Below, piece after piece: positions 23,923-36,027 of a stretch of 64,000 nt of DNA. Position numbers and translations under genes: made by a program. Below the pieces are notes generated by a model, which was not told the DNA's origin, did no database searches, and saw only the letters and a list, made by a program, of their open reading frames with translations. The number at the start of each line of letters is the position of its first letter. Within the stretch, counting starts at the first letter, position 1. The stretch comes from Gnetum montanum (lineage: Eukaryota; Streptophyta; Gnetopsida; Gnetales; Gnetaceae): the NCBI GenBank assembly GCA_015680685.1, contig MNCI01018013.1, positions 190,303 to 254,302 on the forward strand. The letters run 5' to 3'.

Positions 23923-24236
23923 TCACTTATATTTTATTCCTATTTATGATATTGAAATTTCATTCCATATATTTTATTTTACCTATACCAATTGTTAAAC
24001 CTTTTGGGTCTTGATCATGTCTATACATCTCCATTTTAGAAGCAATAATTTATGAAGCTATATCTACCAACATAATATCATTTGCAGATGGCATATACCA
24101 AGGAATTTTATCACATATTTCATTTATTAATTTTTACATAATAATGATAAATATGTACAAGCTAAGTTCAAACTCTTGATATAAAATTAAAATTACTTGA
24201 TGAAAGATTAAAAAGATTTATGACTCCATGTATGAT
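23923..24236 (-). pseudogene. L1-type LINE reverse transcriptase fragment
   Basis: The minus strand reads EICDKIPWYMPSANDIMLVDIA near 24120-24050, the position of IP-WCMLFADDIVLVDE in plant LINE RTs. The catalytic FADD is decayed to SAND. LHQGSALSPYLF-like sequence precedes it. Copia element G cuts the carcass at 24236; I could not recognise the upstream RT beyond 29085. The rest continues at 11914 once element A is removed. Confidence 0.7.
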
Positions 24237-24650
24237 TGTATAACAATGGATGAAGGAAAATTTGTCTTAATTTTCTATAGATATTTATGCCCTATCTTAT
24301 ATTTTTATTCATGTTTATGTTATATTTGGTCCTATACCTATCCCCACCAATATAAACTACCTTATCCCATTTTTAATTTTGGAATCCATGACAATATATA
24401 AGGAGCTTAGAGGGAGCATCCAATGTACCACATTCTTTTGAAGCATAAGCTTGAGAGTCATCTCCCTTCCTTTGTAAATTCTCCTTGAGATTCAATCATT
24501 TGAAGTTGTGTTGCTAATGATCCAAGAGCCAATTTTCTGTTGGGGTTTTTCACCTTGAAGGTTTTCCCCAAGGTAACTCTATGTCATTTTTATTTTTTTC
24601 AATTTCTTTTAATTTTAATATTATATTGTTGCAAGATACTAGGAATAACA
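24237..24650 (+). repeat. 5' LTR of copia element G
   Basis: Starts TGTATAACAATGG, ends AGGAATAACA, 414 bp. It pairs with 28683-29084. Both share the TTTATGTTATATTTGGT, CCCACCAA-ATAAACTAC and AAGCATAAGCTTGAGAGTCATCTC blocks. TGAT precedes it and also follows the 3' LTR (29085-29088), consistent with a short target-site duplication. Confidence 0.9.
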
Positions 24651-24652
24651 AT

Positions 24653-24665
24653 TGGTATCGAAGCC
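24653..24665 (+). other. Primer-binding site, initiator tRNA-Met type (element G)
   Basis: TGGTATCGAAGCC two bases after the LTR, close to the standard TGGTATCAGAGC. Confidence 0.8.
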
Positions 24666-24714
24666 AAGTTCCATGCACCACTATTATTTTGTCAAGTAAT
24701 TGCAAGGAAAAATC

Positions 24715-25470
24715 ATGGCCAACTCTCTTTTCAAAATTGAAATTGAAAAGTTCAACGAGTCGAACTATGAATTATGCAAGATTAAGATGGAGGCTCTTGT
24801 TGAAAAGGACCAACACAGTGCAATTTTAAGAATAAAGCCAAATAAGATGTCTAATGAAGAGTGGGAAAAGTTGAACCCAAAGGCAATAAGTACACTTCAT
24901 TTATGTCTTTTAGATTCAATATTACTTAATGTTTCCAATGTTTCTTTTGCTAAGGATTTATGGGATAAATTGTAAACTTTGTATCAAACAAAGTCCATAA
25001 CCAATAAGTTGTTGTTAAAGAAATGATAGTATGATTGTAAAATGGTTGAAGTTATTGCCATTACACAACCCTTAAATGTATTTAATACATTGGTCCATCA
25101 GTTGCAATCTATGGGGATGAAAATGGATAAGGAAGATCAATGCATGACACTTCTTAGCACACTTCTAGATTCATGGGAGACATTTGTGATGGCTGTAAGT
25201 AATACATATACCAACTTCATTTTTGATAATATTGTTGGTTAGTTGTTATCTGAGGAAGCAAGAAGGAAAACTTATACTTCTCAAAATGATGTATTATTTA
25301 TCAAAAATGATGTAAAGCCAAAGTTTGTTAAGAGGCCTTAATTTAAGAATAAGCCTTAAAAATTTGTAAAAAAGCCACCTAAATGTTGGAATTGTGGTAA
25401 AGTTGGCCATATAAAGAACGATTGTAAAGCCCCTTTAAAAAAGGATAAAGAGAGTAATGCATCAAAAAGT
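24715..25470 (+). pseudogene. Ty1/copia gag (element G)
   Basis: Gag begins at the ATG at 24715 (MANSLFKIEIEKF). It carries the copia capsid pattern: the FNESNYELCKIKME start, WEKLNPKAISTLHLCL, FAKDLWDKL, and a long middle region to 25242. A CCHC zinc knuckle, CWNCGKVGHIKNDC, is intact at 25384-25425. Stops after 24975, 25020, 25240 and 25340 interrupt the frame, mostly TAA or TAG in place of sense codons. It would package the element RNA if intact. Confidence 0.88.
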
Positions 25471-25499
25471 GATAAAACCCCTCCTACTCAAGAGAGAGA

Positions 25500-28400
25500 T
25501 TTGTATGCTGTCTCATCTTTTAATAATGGTAATACATATTCATGGTATGTAGATGTAGGTGCATCTCCTCACTACACTCCACACGTTGATTGGTTTAGTG
25601 AGTATACATCATCTGATCTTGGAATGGTATGATTGGGTAATGATGGTTTATGCAAATTTATAGGTTATGGAAAGGTAAAGATTTAGTTTAAAAGTGGAGT
25701 AGTTAAATCAATTTCTAATGTACGTCATGTTCCAACACTCACTAAAAATATTTTATTTATAGGTGAATTAGATGATGCAGGAATAATTATTATCTTTGGA
25801 GGTAGAAAATGTTTAATATTGCATGGTTGATCTCTTTTGTCTTCTGGAATTAAAATAGACAAGTTGTATAAATTAGAAGCTAAAACATTAAAGTAGAAAT
25901 TAAGTGCATTTGCAATTATTGATTTAAATTCAAGTATTGATTTGTGGCATAAAATAGTGGGACATATTGGTGAAAAAGGACTTAAGAAACTTTATAAGCA
26001 AGGTAAATTTAAGCTTTCAAAAGATTCCTTCGATTTCTATCATCATTGTCTACATGGTAAATATAAGCATCATAATCTCCAAAGAAGTAATGCTGAATCT
26101 CTTTAGATATTAGAACTAATACATAGTGATGTGTGTGAACCAGTTAAAGATATTAAAACAAGTTCTCTTGGAGTGCTATGTATTATGTTTCTTTTATTGA
26201 TGATTATTCTAGAAAGAGCTATATCTATTTATTCAAACATAAGTTTGAAGTATTTGAAAAATTCATAGAACTCAAATCTCTTGTTGAGAAGTATTCAGGA
26301 AAGAAGATAGAAAATCTAAGAATTGAAAATGGCCGTGAGTTTTGCTCAAATGAATTTAATGCTTTTTGTAAAGAACATGACATTCAAAGGAAAAAGGCTA
26401 TTCCAAGGACTCCTAAACAAAATGGAATAGTAGAGCACTTCAATCAATCATTGATGAAACCTACTAGATGTATGTTTAGTAAATCTGATCTTGACAAGCA
26501 TTTCTAGGGTGAAGTAGTAACAACTGCATATTATCTTATCAATAAATCAACTTCATTAGCACTTGGAAAAAAAATTCCAGAAGAAGTTTGGAGTGGTAGA
26601 TCTATTAATTTAAATTATTTGAAGATTTTTGGTTGTGAGGCCTATGTACATGTCTAAAAATCTGATAGATCCAAATTAGACTCTAAGTTTTTCAAATGTG
26701 TTTTTCTTGGCTATGGACATGGTGTCAAAGCTTATAAGTTGTATAATCTAAAAACTAAAAGGATTATTTATAGTTGAGATGTTATCTTTAGAGAAAAATA
26801 TGGATCTATGAAGGAGGAATCTTTTAATACTAAAACTCCTTCAAATGATGTAACTCCTATGTATGTGTCTGTTGAAATTAATAATGAAATTTTTAAGGGT
26901 CATCCTCCCTTAGCTGAGGATATTGCCCCTAGCGAACAGGATGGTGATAGCAAGGTAGATGCAAATACAACACATGAAGAGGGAGAATATAGTTTAAGTG
27001 AATAGGATCATTTAAGATGCTCCACATGTATACAAAGATTACATTCACATTTAGAAGAATATGTCCTATTTACTAAAAATAATGAGCTATCAACATATGA
27101 TGAGGCATGTTCGTCTATGAAAAATGCAAAGTGGAAATAGGCAATGGATGTTGAAATGTTCTCAATTCACAAAAATAAAACTTGGAAATTAACTAAGCTT
27201 CTATCAAAGATAAAACCCATTGGAAATAAATGGGTGTACAGAATAAAATCTAAGAATTAATACAAAGTACAACTTGTAGCAAAAAGATTTTCTTAGAGAA
27301 AGGGGATTGATTATAATGAAATCTTCTCTCCAATAGTACAATTAACATCCATAAGATCATTTTTGGCTATCATAGCTATTTATGATCTTGAACTTGAATA
27401 AATGGATGTGAAAACAACATTCCTCAATGTTGATCTTAAGGAAGAAATATATATGGTTCAACTTGAAGGATATGAAATTAAAGGAAAAGAGCATATGGTG
27501 TGTCGGTTATTGAAATCACTATATGGGTTCAAACAAGCACCAAGGATGTGGAATAAGAAGTTTAATGACCACATGATAAATCTTGGCTTCATTAGAAGTG
27601 TAGAAGACTCTTGTATGTATGTTAAAAATACAAGTGAAAAATATGTTATCTTGCTACCATATGTCAATGACATGTTAATAGCAAGTAATAACATACATGA
27701 TATTTAGGAGTTAAAAATTCATCTATCTTCTCAATTTGATATGAAGGATCTTGGTGCTGCACAAAAAAATTTGGGCATGGAAATTAAAAGGGACAAGCCA
27801 AATAAAAGGCTTTGGCTTGGATAGTCTGCATATGTTGAAAATATTTTAAAAAGATTTAATATGCATGATTTTAAGCTTGTGACTACACCCTATGAAACTA
27901 GTATTAAACTTTCAGTTGAACAATGCCTAAAGACAAGCAAAGAAAAGAGTTCATTGTTAAAATTCCATATGCTAGTTCTATCGGTAGTTTAGTATATGCA
28001 ATGGTCTCTACTAGACTTGATATTAGTTACATTGTTGGAAAATGTACTAGGTATATGTCTAATCTAGGAAAACAACACTGGATTACAGTGAAGTGAGTCT
28101 TTTAATATCTTCGTGGTACTTCAAATTATGGGATCTAGTATAAAAATGATTTTAATGGACTTCCTGGCTTTGTTGATGTAGATTGGGATGGTGATATTAA
28201 TAGTAGGAAATCTACTAGTGGATATGTGTTTAATCTTTTTAGTGATGCTATTTCTTGGAAAAGTGAAATGTAATCTTGTGTTGCTTAGTCTACCACTGAA
28301 GCTGAATATGTTGCTACTATCCTGGCATGTAGAGAGGCTATATGGCTCCAAAGCCTAATAGCTAAACTTGGCATCACTTAAACTCTAATTAATATTAGCT

Positions 28401-28600
28401 GTGATAGTTAAAGTGCCATAAGCATATCTAAGAATCCAACCTTTCATGACCAAATGAAGCACATTGAAATCCAGTATTACTATATATGGAAAGAAATTAA
28501 AAAGCAAAGGATTCTTTTCAATAAAATATCTACTAAGGAAAATCTTGCAAATGTACTCACCAAGTCAACTGTTGCTAAAAAGTTTCTCTTATGCTAATTA
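25500..28600 (+). pseudogene. Ty1/copia pol (element G): protease, integrase, RT, RNase H
   Basis: The order protease-integrase-RT-RNase H is the defining copia layout. The protease core reads WYVDVGAS (near 25552), a change from D-S/T-G. The GAG-pre-integrase motif DLWHKIVGH lies near 25940. The integrase has FIDDYSRKSYIY, RIENGREF (second catalytic Asp changed to Glu) and NGIVEHFNQ at 26178-26507. RT runs about 27130-27710, with MDVKTTFLN, LKSLYGFKQAPRMWN and YVNDML in place of YVDDM. RNase H spans about 28160-28600 (STSGYVF, STTEAEYVA). At least ten stops and some shifts make it inactive. Confidence 0.92.
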
Positions 28601-28682
28601 GCGTTTGGACTTCTTCTAACTTGATTTCCTAAAAATGGTTTGGAATGTTCTTTAAAGTAGCTTTACCTTTAAGAGGGAGAAT

Positions 28683-29084
28683 TGTAAGGATAGATGCAGG
28701 TAAATCTACCTTGATTTTCTCTAGATATTTCTGCCTTGCCTTATTATACTTGTATTCATGTTTATGTTATATTTGGTATCCTACGTATCCCCACCAAAAT
28801 AAACTACTTTATTCCCTTTTTAATTTTGGAATTTGTGACAATACATAAGGAGCTCAAAGGGAGCATCCAATGCACCACATTCTTTTCAAGCATAAGCTTG
28901 AGAGTCATCTCTATTCCTTTGTTAATTCTCCTTGAGCTTTAATTCTTTGAAGCTATGCTGCTAATGGTCCAAGAGCTGATTTTTCACCTTGAAGGTTTTT
29001 CCTAGGGTAACTATGTGTCTTTGTTATTTTTTGTGATTTCTTTTAAATTTAATATTATATTGGTGCAAGCAACTAGGAATAACA
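28683..29084 (+). repeat. 3' LTR of copia element G
   Basis: 402 bp, starts TGTAAGGATAGATG directly after the purine tract AAGAGGGAGAAT and ends AGGAATAACA. A diverged copy of 24237-24650. Confidence 0.9.
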
Positions 29085-30385
29085 TGATTGCATGTTAAAA
29101 TTTTATGTTTAAAACTTGTGTTTTTCAAAAAAGTTTCATGAAAGATAGTTGAATCTCTTCAATATAAAATAATTTCAGGAAGATTATGTCCTATCTATTT
29201 GCTTAGTATTGCATTTGAAGAATTAGAAACATTATAAGTACATTATTTGATGTTTTTAAGACCCATAATGTTGCTATTGAGATTTTATGTCCTAATGTAT
29301 AATTCTTCTTTACATCTAGCTATCTCAAGATGTTTTGATATAAAATGATTATAATTATTAAATCTATTAACATCATAGGCTTGGTTTCATAATTGATTCA
29401 AATATTGAAACATGAAAATCATAAAATTTTTTTAAGGTGTAACTTTATTTTTCTTTTCTATAACCACTCACAATCTTATCATGAACTAGTATTTTATCAT
29501 AACCATCCCATGAACTCTTTATAATAGAAAATTGAAAGTAATGAGCCTTTTAATGAAGTCATAATAAATTTTATTTTTCATATTTTTAAATATTTCTACT
29601 TAATACTTCATCTTATTAGGATTCTCAAGAAAATCATGATCAACTCATAACAAGAAATAGAAGGCCATTTTGACTCCATCGCAATTGATAGCAAATCATG
29701 ATAAATATAACATTTTTTCTAATTTCAATTATTAAACAAGTTTTTAAGGTCTTCTTGATGCACAAAAGAACATCAATTATGAGGAACACACACATACCCT
29801 AGTAAATTTGATATAAAAGTAACAAGTTATTAAAATTATAAAGAAGGTTGAATAGCTTCTTCCAATACCAAATAACAAGATTAGTAGAGAACAACTACAC
29901 CTATAGTCTGGAAAGTCTAGGAGTTTGATATTTATTAACTCTATGTTACCCTTGTTAGTATTGAATGCTTGAGTTCTTATTTTTTGACTTTATGTTTTGA
30001 ACATTTATTCATGTCACTCTATTTGCTTTCATTATTTATTGATGCTTGTTTGACCTATTGGATTTTTGTTATAATTTTCTTAAGAAAATATTTTTAATGA
30101 TTATAAGAATTTTCTTTAACATATTTTTAGTCATGCTTATGGTTTTCATATGTATACCATCCTTGTTGGGCTATGTAGGAAGGTATCATGTATCTTAGGA
30201 TAAGTCACCATATAAAGAGGTGATGTTGCTAATTCAAATTATTGATGTTTATTATAATAACTAAGTATATTATGTATGATTGGTGGATGTATATGTTTTA
30301 TTCTTTATGGTTATGATAGGTATTACTTGATCTTATTTTGTTAAAATAAGACTAGGATGATGAGGATGGTTATTGATATATGGGG
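29085..30385. other. No recognised feature
   Basis: AT-rich sequence with many stops in all frames. I recognise no gene, LTR or clear repeat. Confidence 0.6.
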
Positions 30386-30535
30386 GTGTTGGAACCCAAA
30401 ATAAGTAAAACATAGGCACACCCCAAGATATATAGTACAAGTAGAACTTTATATAACTTAGCATTGCCCAATAGAATCAAACCCATAACCTAGAGCTTCC
30501 AAATCAAGTGTTATACCACTAGGTTAACACCTCAT
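30386..30535 (-). repeat. tRNA-derived SINE-like copy 1
   Basis: The minus strand has TAACCTAGTGG (A-box-like; plus strand 30516-30526) and a B-box-like GGTTTGATTCTATTGGG. The body ends in TTCCAACACC. It is a direct neighbour of copy 2. Confidence 0.6.
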
Positions 30536-30542
30536 TGTGGGG

Positions 30543-30693
30543 GTGTTGGAACCTGAAATAAGTGAAACATAGGTACACCCTAACATATATAGTCTAATTA
30601 AAACTTTATATAGCTCAGCATTACCCACTAGAATTAAACTCATGACTTGAAGTTTCTAAATTAAGTATCTTACCACTAGGCCAACACTTCATT
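30543..30693 (-). repeat. tRNA-derived SINE-like copy 2
   Basis: Same body as copy 1. The A box TGGCCTAGTGG lies at 30673-30683 (minus strand), followed by a B-box-like AGTTTAATTCTAGTGGG. Confidence 0.6.
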
Positions 30694-30764
30694 CTAGCTT
30701 GAGTGGTTAGTTCATTATCTTATTAGATAAAAGATTTAAATTTTGAATTATACTTAGGGTAGTG

Positions 30765-30905
30765 TTAACAATGAGGTGCTAGCCTAGTGGTACAAGTCTT
30801 GGCTTGGTAACCCCAAGTGATAGGTTTGATTCTACTAGGTAGTACTAAGTTATAAACTTCTATAAATCTTAGGGGGTGCACCTATATTTTAATTATTTAT
30901 GGATT
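30765..30905 (+). repeat. tRNA-derived SINE-like copy 3
   Basis: A box TAGCCTAGTGG (30780-30790) fits the Pol III consensus TRGYNNANNNG. B box GGTTTGATTCT (30823-30833) is close to GGTTCGANNCC. The 32-bp spacing is tRNA-like. It is inverted relative to copies 1 and 2. Confidence 0.65.
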
Positions 30906-30978
30906 CAACACCTCCATACTTAATGTAGTGTTATATTCCTCCATAATTATTTTAATGTATCTTGCTGGTAATATGGTA

Positions 30979-31021
30979 GGGGCTGGGGTGGGGAGGAGGG
31001 ATGAAGGAAGGGGGAAGGGGG
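30979..31021 (+). other. G-rich tract with quadruplex potential
   Basis: Runs of GGGG, GGGG, GGGG, GGG, GGGGG and GGGGG, separated by one to several bases, lie within 43 bp of otherwise AT-rich DNA. Confidence 0.7.
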
Positions 31022-31589
31022 TTGAACCTCAAAATGATATTAATAGCAAGTCAAAAAACTAAAGTACATCATATACTAAACATTGAGTAAAACATATAAA
31101 ATGATATGGAAAGGAAAATCCTTCCAATTATAGGAATGTCTTCTAAAGTGTATAATCTTATAATTTTGAAAATTCAAAAAGAGGAAAGTTAATTGTTAGT
31201 TAGAAGGATGATCCTATCTTAACAACTTGGCATCATTTTCAACATTTGTAGGTAAACTCAAAATAGTAAAAGGATTTAAGATAGAAATAGAAAGTTGTAA
31301 AAACATATTAGCATATGAAAGAATATAAAAAATTAATGAGACATATTTTACATCATCATTACTTTGCTACTTAATATTACCCTTATGTAGATAACCATTA
31401 ACTAGAGAATGTTTCTTAACATTAGTTTTGATCCATGAGTTAACATTGGTTTTGTCAGCTAAGGAAAAATTTACCTTATGAGTTAGTTATTTGGACTAAT
31501 CAATACTTCTTGTAATACAAGTAAAAACATTCAAATAATTTTTTATCTTCTCTAATTTCTTTATTACCATTTAATCATTCTTATCATTG

Positions 31590-31735
31590 ATAATGAGGTC
31601 TTAGCCTAGTGGTATGAATCTTGGCCTAGTAATCCTAAGTCGTAGATTTGATTATAGTAGGTAGCACTGAGTTTTAAACTTCTATAAATTTTAGGTTGTA
31701 CTTATGTTTCAATTATTTCAAGTTTCAACATTCCC
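31590..31735 (+). repeat. tRNA-derived SINE-like copy 4
   Basis: A box TAGCCTAGTGG at 31602-31612, decayed B box AGATTTGATTA at 31644-31654, same body and TTTCAACATTCCCCC end. Confidence 0.6.
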
Positions 31736-31739
31736 CCAT

Positions 31740-34520
31740 TGTTATCATTGACATTAACTTGAATTTTTTTAAAAAAATTTAGATTTTTTTCTATCATAAA
31801 CTTCAGCACATATTTTGTTAAGAAGAAATAGATAACCATTAAATAAATTTCCTCTAAAATAATAAAATTTCTAAGATTTAGAAAGATTATAATATGTACT
31901 TAGCTAAATATAAGTCTTTCCATCTGCTTATAATCTTAAATTTCTATTTTATGGTTAAGAATATTGATTTAAAAAAAATATCTGCTAAAATCAAATACCA
32001 TAAAAATAGAACACTAACAATCTCCTACTTAGATTTCTAAAAAATCAATAGAATATTAAATAGCCTAACAAAACATGGAACTTTTGAATATTCTTTAGAT
32101 TAGACATCAAAATCTGGAGTCCACTAATGAATAATTAGCATTGCATGTTTATGCATAAATTAACCTATATCAAGGGCATACTACATCATTCTAGCATTAA
32201 GTAGCTTAATATATAGAAACAAATAAGGATGATACCTAGTGTAAAATAATTAAATGTCATGTTGTTACATCACATCATTTAACTATGAAGTAAAACTTTA
32301 ATGATAAATTATGTAAGACACACTTCAAATGAACATATATTGTGATGTAAGATTAGCATCCAGTGACTCATATACATCATCAAGAAGAAAACAATTAGGT
32401 GTCTTAGTTGTATCAACATTACCAAAAGAAGGAACCATAAATTTTCTTGCCAACTTCTAAATATGCATTTATAAAATGAAGAAAAATTTCTACATTAATA
32501 GAAGAAGCAAAAATTTTACCATTGATTGAAGAAGTTGAAAGTAACTTATAGGAAACTTCTAGAGAAATTAGACCTGTTGGAAAAAAAATCAAAAAGAGAA
32601 AAATCATATTTACTAGAGATATATTAGATTCATTAAAAAAATTAGGTTCATTAAAGAAAAATTAGATCTACTAAACTTAAACTCAATTTGTAGGTTATAA
32701 CTTATTTACAATTTTGACCATCTCATGTTGGCTATGTTTCTTAGTGTATACTATCATAATATAAAACTTTAAATAGATTTAGTTATTTAACTTAAAGTTA
32801 TCAAATGCATTTGTTAGAGATACAAAAATTATGTGAAGGATCCAACTATGAGATGAAGGTTCCAAACTTAGAGAAGCCTTAGAGATTTAATTTTTTAAAA
32901 TAAAATTTTCTTTATTTATTTGGTAAGAGCTTCTCCTCCTTTCTTGGGTAAGGGCTTCATTTATTTTCCTTTATATATTCAATTTGTTGCTTCATCATGC
33001 AATGAGACTCATGTCCTACGCACATGGAAATGGAGTGCGGTGCGATGTGATGCTAATCTAAAGTATTTATTTTCACATAATGCTGGTTATAGCACATATG
33101 GAAAAAAAGGCTATGCATTTTTTGCTAATGTATAGACTTAAAATGTGGCAGGAACTTCAATAGCGAAAAACTAAAATACATGCCCAAAAACTTGGAATTT
33201 TTTTTTGGTTTCATAGAACAAAAAGAGCACCTTGGCAGCATGGGTTAATTTTTAATACAAATCAAAGCCATTTACCATTAGTAGTGATCCATCTTTGACC
33301 CTAAGGTCTCCAACTAGAAAATCCACTTGTCCATGGTTTTCTATTGAGAGTTTGTCGAAAGCTAAATATAAAATATTGTGCAAAATAGCATGAAGTAGTA
33401 GTATTAAAAAAAATCCTATCAAATTAATATTAATTTTCTTATTCCAATTCATTTTTACCAAATTTTTGTAACTCTTTCATAGATCCCACACATAATGCAC
33501 AATTTTGCCATTTGAAATCTTTGGTGTGCCATATTAAAATCATACAAAACTACACAATGTGCGCATCCTACCTTCATGTGCATACACCATCAATTAGAGT
33601 ACTACATGCTTTCATAGTTTAGAATTGTTTAGTCATTGTAGAGTTAAGTGCTTGCACAATGAATAAAATTTAGTTTTATTTTTCAATTTTATTTCATTGA
33701 ATTTTGATGATAATATCAAATTAATAAATTTATTTATTAAATTAGAAATTATAATTAAATTAATTCATTTAGATAGATTATCATAGTTTTGTAGAGCCTA
33801 TAACGATTCATCTTATCTAAGGAGGTCTTATCTATCTGAAATGATGTTGAACCATTAAGGGTGCAACTTAAAAGATTTTATTGCTTTCATGTGTTAGTGT
33901 CATACCTTTCCTATAAGGGATAGTATGTTAGATTTTCACATTAAAAGTAATGATGTTTTCATTTATGTTAGATTTATGCATTTTAGCTACCCCTTAAGGG
34001 ATTATGACTTGAAGTTGTGTTTGACTTCTTTTCCATGTGTGAATGTTATACATATTCCAAAATGGATTATGATAAGTTTAAATTATTTTTTATTCATTAC
34101 ATTTTAAGAATACATAAAAACTATAAAATATCATTTTTCTATCATGGTAACATGGGTTTCTTCACTTGTATTATATGTATCATAGCATTTTTATTTGTTA
34201 AATGTAATGATATACACAAGTAAACTTTACAAGTTATGTTTCCATCATCTTTGGTATTTACAACTATTTCACTATACATACTATTAATAGATCTCATGTG
34301 GTCTCAGCTATGGGATCCTTATCATTGACACCACTGTAGGGAAATATATCTATGAATTACTTATTTTACTTGCAGATTCATAATTTTTCTATTCTTAATT
34401 ATTAATTTTTTAGAAATAAAGAACTAAAATAATCATTGATTAATTAAATAAAGAAAACAAGTTCTAGTAGAACCCTTAATGAGTCAAAATTATTTTTAAA
34501 AATATTGTGAAAGAAGTAAC
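31740..34520. other. No recognised feature
   Basis: AT-rich, stops throughout, short open frames only. I see no gene or LTR pair. Confidence 0.55.
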
Positions 34521-34529
34521 ACCTCTTAT

Positions 34530-35688
34530 TATGGTGAAATTTCATCAAGATAAACCAGGAAAATTGTATGATGCATATGGACAATTTGCAATTTGGCTAG
34601 GAAGGTAATGCTTGCTACCTTTGAGGAGGCTTTGTCTAATCAAGGCTTCATTGAGGTTTTGGTAGATAACAAATCCATGTCATCTCAACAATTAGAGTAT
34701 GTTGCTCATGAGAAAGCAGAGCTTTGTGATATGATTACAACGCAAAAGTACAAGCACATAAATACTAAAAAGTAGGTAGGGCCTTTCCCTAGAACCCCTT
34801 ATTACTACAACATAAATGATTTTAGGGTAAGAATATCCATGCATCTTTATCTGTAGAGCTTGAGCTAGACACATGATGATCCAAAGTAGCCCATCATTCA
34901 ACATTTTTCTTACCTTCATTTGAATGGAAGTGTTAATGGTTTAGATGAGTCATTATTGTTGTGGGCCTGTTAGGATCTAATTCATAAGATGGTTTACATT
35001 TCAATTAAAATCAATGAGAAGAGTAAAATAAAAAAGTGTGATATTACTTTAAGTAAAATGATGATATATAGCTTCATGTTTAAGAATTTATTATTGCTTA
35101 TGAGCTATAGATTTTGAACAATGAGTGGCAAAAATGTTGTTTCCTTTCCCACATAATGATTAATAATGCTAAAACATGGTATTAAGGTATAAAGCTTTTA
35201 ATTAGATGCTAAAACATGTTAATTCATTCCATCTCTTCTTGGATATACGTGTCAAAAGCTTTTAATGTTAGATCTCAATTAGATGCTTGAGTTATAAATC
35301 TTAGAAACTAGATAGTTGAATGGAAGCAAGTTACCAATGAATGATAAGATATGACCATAGATGCATATAATTTCATGTTCAATTAGTGTTCCATTCATGA
35401 GTTTAGCAAATGTAATTAATTAATGAATGTGGTAGAAGACCTGCAACCANTGACATAAGCATACTAATGTAGAGGAAGTCAATACAAATCCCTAATTTCA
35501 AAAATCTCATGATGTTGATATCCTCATGTAAGAAAGCATGAGAACTAGAAGGACTTTAATAAACCTTTCCAATGTTGTTGCTAAGGTTTAAGACATATTA
35601 AATTAAAGGATAACTTCAAGCCTTAAGAATTTGAAAAATAAAGTTGTTAAGGTAGTTGTGAAGGGAATTATATCATAGGAAAAAATTG
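34530..35688 (+). pseudogene. Ty1/copia gag remnant, interrupted at 35688
   Basis: The stretch LATFEEALSNQGFIEVLVDN, then MSSQQLEYVAHEKAELCDMIT (34593-34775), resembles the copia capsid region (WKxxMEDLLxQxGL ... W-x-LDEKA-x-STIRL). A decayed zinc-knuckle context (PFQCCC-x-GLRHIKLK) lies near 35560-35620. Stops are frequent. The last 238 bp recur at 42039-42276, and the gag-like frame carries on there, so the DNA between is a later insertion. Confidence 0.5.
35426..35688 (+). repeat. Direct repeat flanking the pararetroviral insert, left copy
   Basis: 24 bp (35426-35449), an N at 35450, then 238 bp (35451-35688) match 41909-41932 and 42039-42276, with no difference seen by eye. The 106 bp between those parts in the right copy contain a (TA)n run and are replaced here by the single N. 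Confidence 0.85.
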
Positions 35689-35790
35689 CTTTGTTGCCGA
35701 ATATATTCTAGGAAACTGATGGAACCTAGCAGGCGAATCAAACTCTAAGAAAGTGGATCGTTCTATGGTGCTGGAACCCTTGGCCGGCCA

Positions 35791-36027
35791 TAGCAAATCC
35801 ATGCTGTGGCTACGCAATTACTCAATGTCAACAATCACGCATTCCCTGGGCGCTTCTCAGGACGGAATCTCTACGCATATGGACACAATCACTTCCTAGC
35901 CAAGCCTTTCAGCACTCAGAGGTCACCATTTCTTATCTCTGGTTCACCAGGTGGGGGTACACCTAACCAAGAGACAAATTCGATGAACACCGAGGGACTC
36001 ACAAAAAAAAATATAGATAGCAGATAA
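35791..36027 (+). other. Unassigned GC-richer open frame, no ATG start
   Basis: Open between TAG (35791-35793) and TAA (36025-36027). The translation is rich in Asn, Ser, Gly and Pro and includes HAFPGRFSGRNLYAYGH and SGSPGGGTPNQETNS. There is no in-frame ATG before residue 60 or so. Base composition differs from the flanks. It lies downstream of the minus-strand promoter, where a pararetroviral leader would be. It may be leader sequence open by chance or a captured exon; I do not recognise it. Confidence 0.25.

Noticed and set aside
30780-30833. A functional tRNA gene
   Set aside because: A-box and B-box-like sites are present, but no cloverleaf closes around them and the unit recurs as a dispersed repeat, so it is a tRNA-derived SINE.
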